From Channallabes apus (lineage: Eukaryota; Chordata; Actinopteri; Siluriformes; Clariidae): DNA of 64,000 nucleotides. Of the stretch, positions 57,352 through 64,000 are shown piece after piece. Made by a program: the position numbers and the translations under genes. The notes under the pieces were generated by a model. The model made no database searches. It had not been told where the DNA came from and saw only the letters and a program-made list of their open reading frames with translations. The stretch lies in assembly GCA_030522415.1 (NCBI GenBank), contig CM060109.1, positions 21,996,661-22,060,660 on the forward strand. Reading direction: 5' to 3'. Each line of letters begins with the position of its first letter. Position 1 is the first letter of the stretch.

Positions 57352-60300
57352 ACATATAGGACCGTGTGTTTAAATTGGTTTTACTACGCTGAGGCATTTG
57401 ACAAATGTGTTACAATGAAAAGTATTCTACAGTTAAATGTCACTGTCACATCCTAAACACCATAAAGACCAGGTACAACAAGTAATATGGACTTAACTTC
57501 ATTGGAAATTAATATTACAAGTATTATGAGCGGTGTAAAATAATACAGAGGTTCCAATTTGGGAGAACCTGGGAGCAGATTGTTCATTGTAACTGAATCA
57601 GTATGGTAGAAACGTTTGTGTGTGCGTATGCATTTCCTCTTAACTTCTGAGCAGCAGATTTAATTTGTAGTATAATGAACAAGGGCACTAAGAAAATCAG
57701 TAACAAATGATGTCTGCCATTCCTAAAAATCTACCAATTATTCCTCTGTCTGTCTAGAATACAACAGCACCTACAGTTCTCTCTTGTTCTCCTCATTATG
57801 TTCAAATCTAGTTTTTCTTTATATATTATTTTCAGATCTAGCTCAACCAGTTTTCATTTATAATGTTGCAAATGTACGTATTTTTGTACTTGCCTGGAAC
57901 TATATCTTAACACTAAGTTTTACTAGGTTCACTTTCATGTAGGTCTGTCAGAGGATGCAAAAAAAAAAAAAAAAACATCAATGAATTAGAATTTCGAAGA
58001 AACAGCATGGAACTTTGACCTTTCTCGGGCACTTGATGATTTTCCCATAGACATGACATGGGGACTCCCAGTCTTTGGTTCTTTAAGCAGTAATGTCTGT
58101 AGTCAAGATACAGTTCTTGCAATATGTGAACTGATTTATACTGTTTCAAAAACATATGCATGCTTTTGAGTTTAAATTTATATTCAGGGATGAACTTCAG
58201 TGCTTCAGTGCTTATTTAAAGAATTTATTCCAAGTCTATTCTAAATCCAAATAGATTTGGACAACTTCTGAAGTTTCACCAACTATCTTTGTGTGACACA
58301 CAAGTTTTAAAATGAGCAGAGAAAAGAGTTAAATTACATTCTGTCTCAGTGTTTTTATTTCTATAACCTATAATCACACTATACTGCAGATGTAGACAAG
58401 GATGTTTCAAGCTATGAGGAGCTTAAAGCCTGCAGACCACCAGGGGGCACTGTAAGAATGCAGGGGAATTTTAAAAATAAATAATTATGTATGAATGTAT
58501 ATATGTGTAATATTTTATACTAAGATATTTTGCAATAAGGGACAGTGAGCCTGTGGTTGCTTAGCAACCTGAGAGGTCTGACTGAGGTAGTGAATGTGAG
58601 GGCGTGATGCAGGATGTAACTTAGGGCCTCTAAAGGTTCAGTAAGAACAGCCCTGGATGTGGGATTAAGTAGGGTAGAGGGCACATGTCATAAATAACAT
58701 TCAGGTGGGGGAAAAACTCCACCAACATTTCAATGCTAAAACAGAGATAGTTTGGGATTAGTCACTTACAGTGTAGTAATCATGTACACTTACAATCATA
58801 TTCACACTGTATTCTATCTTGTTTGTATAAATAGAAATTTATGGACAATAGAGTCAGAATAATTTAGTTATAAGATAATATATAAAATAGTTCTACGTAT
58901 ACAGAGGTTCATCATGCCTATGAATTAGCATCTCTGCTAGCTTGTTAGTTAGGTCATGGAAATTATTTACAGATCAAGTACTATAAATATGTAAATTATG
59001 TAGTTATTCAGTGTCAAATATGTAATGTGCTTTTATGATTTTTAAAAAAAAAAATTTCGAAATCCAATTATTTGTGTGTGTGTAAGTGCATCCCTGAGGA
59101 GACAGGGCAGTGTGAGATGCCTAAATGTTTGCAGAATTTGAGTGATTTCTTTGAACACTTGATGCCACTTTATAGTAGGGGGCTTTGCCAGACATTTTTG
59201 AGGAAAAAAATAAACTAATCAACAAAACATTTATTTATGTTGAGTCTCTCAATCCATAATAAATATTTACTAGGATGATACCGTTATGCTAATAGGAGAA
59301 CAATGGGCTTTAAGTATTAAATCCATTACTTATTTATTTATTTATTTTATAATAAAATATTATTTCATTAATTACAAAATTGTAATTGTAAAATAGTTTG
59401 TTTTCAAAAATATTCTTAAGATTACATATATTTTTTGTTAATTAATTAATAATTATATACACATTATATACACACATTATACTATATACTGTATGCACAT
59501 TTCCTGTGCATGTACTAACAGTAAAAGACATGTAAAGAAATATACATATTGTGTGTAATTATGAAATAAACCTACTATATAGATTATGTCCAGCAATCAT
59601 AGTGTGAACAGCACACACAGTTAAACATCCCTGAATCATTTAAATAACATTCTTACACAGATACTGTCATGCATGACCATTTCATGTCTGTGATATAATC
59701 TCAGTTATTTCTCCTGGATGTGCTGTTAATGTATGTGTTATGGGATTAGATTATAAATTCTTGACCTAAATAAAACATCCACAAACAACATCCTTTTTCT
59801 TTCTTTCTGTGGCCTATTTTCTTTCAGCTCAGACATGAGGTATTTGCTTATAGTATAAACACACAGATTTAATCAGGTGCCCCACTTTGCTCAGAGCACG
59901 TTCCAGTAGGCTGGGCAGTTTTTAGATTTATCTCATCAATGTCACAGAGTTTGGCGGTGCTGCTGATGGACAATTACAGGGAAAACGTGACCCTCTCTCT
60001 CTGACTTGAACTCACATGCCAGTCTTAAATACATACATACACACTCACTTCAATGACACATTTGCAATGCAAACCTGAAAGTGACAGTCAAATCCTCACA
60101 ATTCTACAGAGAAAGTGTACAAATTGACAAACCCATAATAACATACCCAATGCAAATATGTTACTCATATAATTGGATAATAAACCAGGCACTGTGGAAC
60201 ACCTGGCCAACCCAGTGAGAAACCAAACCTGATGTTTTGTAATTTATTACAAATGCAAATGAACAATATGTTTGATTAGAGGTAATGTCATATTTGTGAA

Positions 60301-63300
60301 GTTTTTAGAAAAGCTTAAACTTTTGTTTTTTATATATAACTTATGTGGTATTGTGACATTTGTTGAATAATCACTGTGTGATCACACATGTATTGAAGCT
60401 TTCTGCACTTTTGGAAGGAGTCTCCAGTATCAGTGTAATAATGACCGCAGGTAAAACTGGAACTTTAAGTTTCCCATGGTACAGGGCTTTCAGGTTTCAT
60501 GTTAACAATATGTTTTTTTTTTTAATTTGTCTTAAAATGTTTGAAAAAGAAACACAATTAACTTAATTCCTGTTTATGGATGATGTAACTAAATGATAAC
60601 AGTTATAACTTGTTTTATAGATGCTCCACCATATTAAACATGATGTAAGTGGACGAAAAAGTCTTTAATTGATACTTAATCATAACCATTGCCCTATTGC
60701 TTTGATATAATAGGAATATAGCTGTTGTCTGATGTGGTGGTAAAAGCACATATTACAAATTAATGGAATGCAGGTTTTCTGACCCTGGTACTCATGCCAG
60801 TGTGTGGTTCCCAGTATAATATTCTTCCACTGTTGAACAACTGCTTGAACAATGGATCGTGTGTCACCCTGACCCTTATACTCAAAGTCTTCTTAAACAT
60901 GGCCTCTGCCCCAGAAGAGATGGAGCTCTCATCTACCCTTTATTCACCCCCTCTATTGGAATCTGACACAGAACATCAGCCAATATACAAAGCTTGTAAA
61001 ATTAACACCTCATGGCAGGTTAAAAGAAAACACACATCCACACAATAGGCTTACTAGGATACAGCTGGTCCCCGGAATAAAAAAACCCAATATTTACAAT
61101 CTATCATGTATCATCCCTCTATTCTTCTTCTGGTCTCAGACACACTGTCCGTTTCTTTGCATTCCGTTTCTACTCACACACCCTCTTCTTGTCTACACAG
61201 ATCAGTAGACTAACAAAGAGACATCTAAATCACCAGTGAAAGGCATGGCATTTTGTGACTACAGGACAAAAATGTCAAGAGAGTGGAGAAGGGGGAAAAA
61301 GAGGGGAGAGAGAGAGAAGAATAGAAATAGCTCAAAGATGGACTTAATCAATGCTTGGAAAGAATATTCCGTCTTTGCATTCTTAAAAGTCTGGGATTTA
61401 TACTATTAACAGATGTTTCAGTAAGACTGAAAGTTTGTTTAATTCTGTTTTTGTATTCACTAATAACTCTATGGAACCAGCCATTACACTGGAAGCTCTG
61501 TTTTATTTTCTGCCTACATCAATTTCACTGTTTGATTAGGTCTTATTATGCATCTATGTCCTGGCCAGTAAACTAAAGATTCTGTCCAATGAGCTCAGCA
61601 CACTAGGCATAGTGTTCCTAAAAAGCAAATGGAAACAAAACAGGTAAAGAGCAATTCTCCAGTTTTGAGGAGCGTAATTGTGGCCTAATTGAACCGGGAC
61701 CAGCGTCATTACCTGATGATGGGTATGAATCAAGGTTTGATGAATAATGATTTAATAAATAACCCCATCAAATTATGCTGATTTTAAAAAAATTCCTTGA
61801 TTTTTCTGATGCATGATGGATTTTTAATCCTCGGATTCAGATGTCACACAGTACTATATTCCTGAGTCAGGCCTGTTAAGCGTCCAGTAGCTGCAACAGA
61901 GCGCTCATTCTGTCCACTCATCCGCTTACTCAGCTTACAGCATTTTCACGGCACACTGATAATAAGAGTGAGAATCCCAGAAGGAACCTCTTAGCCTGTG
62001 CATGTTGCCTACTGTAGGTTCTAAAGCAAAACCTTGTAATGTTAAACCTGTATCATTATACTATATGTACATTGTATACTTGTAGTTTCCCACCTGTTTA
62101 TACAATCTCCACCTGTATATACAATCATCATGTAGATGTACTGTACTTAGAAACAGTATATTCGTATTGTTTTAAACTAATTTTAGCTAATTATAGCACC
62201 TTAAATTATAAGCAACGTATCATTGTTGTTTTTATTTTTATTTTTTTAAAACATTACCCTTTTCTTATTGTGATTATTGACTTTTAATCTGGTCTTAATA
62301 TTCTTACTTGCCTTGTTGTACATTTGTTGTATAATTGATGTACTGGCTACTCTATCTGTATCTATAGATATCTACTAGTTTGTGCATGCTTCTGTTTTTA
62401 TGTTGAGTAGTGGATATTTTAATTTGATATATGCACTGTATCTATCATGTATGTATTTTGTATGTGATATATTAAACCGATATTGCAACAAAAAAATCAT
62501 AAGCCAGATTTTTTTTTGTCTGATGCAATCCCAGGAGGACAGCTATTTGATCTCTGCTCTTTTAACAGCAATGATTAAATGTATATATAACGAGAAACTA
62601 ATATTAAACCAGCACTCCCACAGTGCCAGTACTCCTCTTTTTTCAGCCCTAGCACAAGGAGTGTGTTCTTGTGTTGGAGAATAAATAACGTCTGTCCCAA
62701 GCTTATGGATATTTCCTAACCATCTCCTCTTGGCTAGAGATTCTAAACACACACGTGTTTGTCATTACCCAATGAAAATGTCTTTATATATTAGATGAGA
62801 CACACTAGCATACTAGACATGCCCGGGAAGTGAATCTTGAGCCACTTCCGGAGACAGTATGAATGCTCCAAATGGGCTCATTATTACATTCACCTATGTG
62901 GTCAAATATATTGAATTTACTCTGATTGAATCTGATGAATGTTAAATGTTGCTTAATAGATGATATAAAATTAATAATCTTTAGAACTGAACTGTAGCCA
63001 GTGCACTTTATTTTTATGCACTTTTTAATTTTATTCGACAGATCGTTGTGTCTCTTAGGTGGATCGGTACTATGGACTGTCATGTTCTTGCTAATGCAAC
63101 ACAATCTGTCAACATTAATGTGTCTTTTTTAAATTGCATTATTTTTCTAACACCGTTAAATTGTATAATTAGCATGGATAGATAATATTCACATACATTC
63201 ATTAAGCATTAAATATTCTCTTTAACATTAAAATAAGCATTTCATAAGACAATGCCTATGACATAAATGATTAGCGTTGAATCGGCTGGGTGTGAAAGAA

Positions 63301-63650
63301 AACAGTAAGGTTTTAAAAAAGTGCTAATTTTGCTAGGAACCACAGCCACATACAGTACATTAGCAATAAAGGTTTAGTGTGCAGTATTTTAATGACATAT
63401 TATACATCTATATAGGAATTAAGGCTGGTGCACTTCCTGCAAAAATCCAATGCATCGATAATACCCGTTTTATCCCTTGTATTAACAAAATATTCAATCG
63501 TAATTTATTATTTACAAAATGAACTGATCATCTCATGCGCACACACACAATTCAATTATTATAACAACAATTGAGCTTCTAATTATAGAAGAATTTTCAT
63601 GGAGAGAAAAAAAAAACAAGTGAGACAGTGTGGAAGATAATAGAACTTAC
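57350..63650 (-). other. Long A/T-rich stretch of the presumed col8a1 first intron
   Basis: No conserved frame, RNA gene or clear transposon recognised across 6 kb. Small frames present are not supported by any family similarity. This repeat-poor stretch is the place to look for col8a1 enhancers. Confidence 0.5.
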
Positions 63651-63800
63651 CTTCACCTTTCAGTGTTCAGATGTATAAGGGATGATATTGTGGATCTGTG
63701 CAATCCTGCACACAAATTCCCACACTCCCCCCTCACCAGCTGAATAGATGGATGACTTGACTAAAACAAGCAGCACCCTACACACACTCACCTTATATCT
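63651..63800 (-). promoter_or_regulatory. col8a1: Candidate col8a1 promoter and non-coding first exon
   Basis: On the minus strand a near-consensus donor (GTGAAG/GTAAGTT) ends at 63651. About 115-145 nt upstream lies a TATA-like GATATAAGG at 63791-63799, flanked upstream by GA-rich sequence. A start near 63765 would give a first exon of about 115 nt and an 8.8-kb intron before the ATG exon. This is inference from position and motif spacing only. Confidence 0.35.
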
Positions 63801-64000
63801 CTAGTCAGAACAGGAGGGGAGGAGAAAAAGAGGGAGAGAATAGGGGGGGTGGAGGTGGAGAGAGATGGGTATGGGTATGTCACAGGCTTGTCTTATTCAG
63901 TCTAAATCTTAAACACTGTGGTTTGCTTGTCTTTCCAAAAATCGCTGTGTGGGTAGCATCACCGTCATTACTTCTCACAATGATGTCATGGCACTTTGAG

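Noticed and set aside
61355..61576. Several open frames of 60-100 residues in 56-63 kb
   Set aside because: Hydrophobic, A/T-driven translations without splice signals, homology or codon bias; taken as chance.

Overview
The window is vertebrate nuclear DNA, almost certainly from a teleost fish. The evidence is long introns with GT/AG borders, vertebrate gene order, about fourteen Tc1/mariner-type copies, an L2-like LINE with its repeated 3-prime tail, tRNA-like SINEs, and many microsatellites. The repeat style suits an ostariophysan such as a catfish, but that is a guess. No prokaryotic operons, CRISPR arrays or phage genes are visible.

Layout. Positions 1-22300 hold the 3-prime part of abi3bp (+ strand): sixteen exons whose reading phases join without error, including one 1.8-kb exon with 34 tandem seven-residue repeats, an FN3 domain and the conserved C-terminal domain. 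Positions 22500-40190 hold tfg (- strand), complete at seven coding exons (399 codons plus stop) plus a likely non-coding first exon. abi3bp and tfg converge tail to tail, as in human. Positions 43008-48110 hold jagn1 (- strand), two coding exons giving 183 residues, with a probable upstream 5-prime exon near 48 kb. Positions 52565-63800 hold col8a1 (- strand): two coding exons split by a 114-bp intron, and a candidate TATA-type promoter and first exon near 63.7 kb.

The genes share no pathway. abi3bp and col8a1 encode secreted matrix proteins; tfg and jagn1 encode early-secretory-pathway proteins. The two housekeeping-type promoters (tfg and jagn1) each carry an NRF-1-like palindrome.

Introns and spacers are mostly repeats. 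They include one full-length Tc1-like element with an apparently intact DD34E transposase gene (27880-29501), a second full-length copy with a frameshift (11375-12923), a SINE inside an older Tc1 element with a perfect 13-bp target duplication, and a LINE broken by a Tc1 fragment. I did not find a convincing new biological system. The best leads are the uniform heptad array in abi3bp, the intact transposase, and the in-frame stop-free mini-intron of col8a1.
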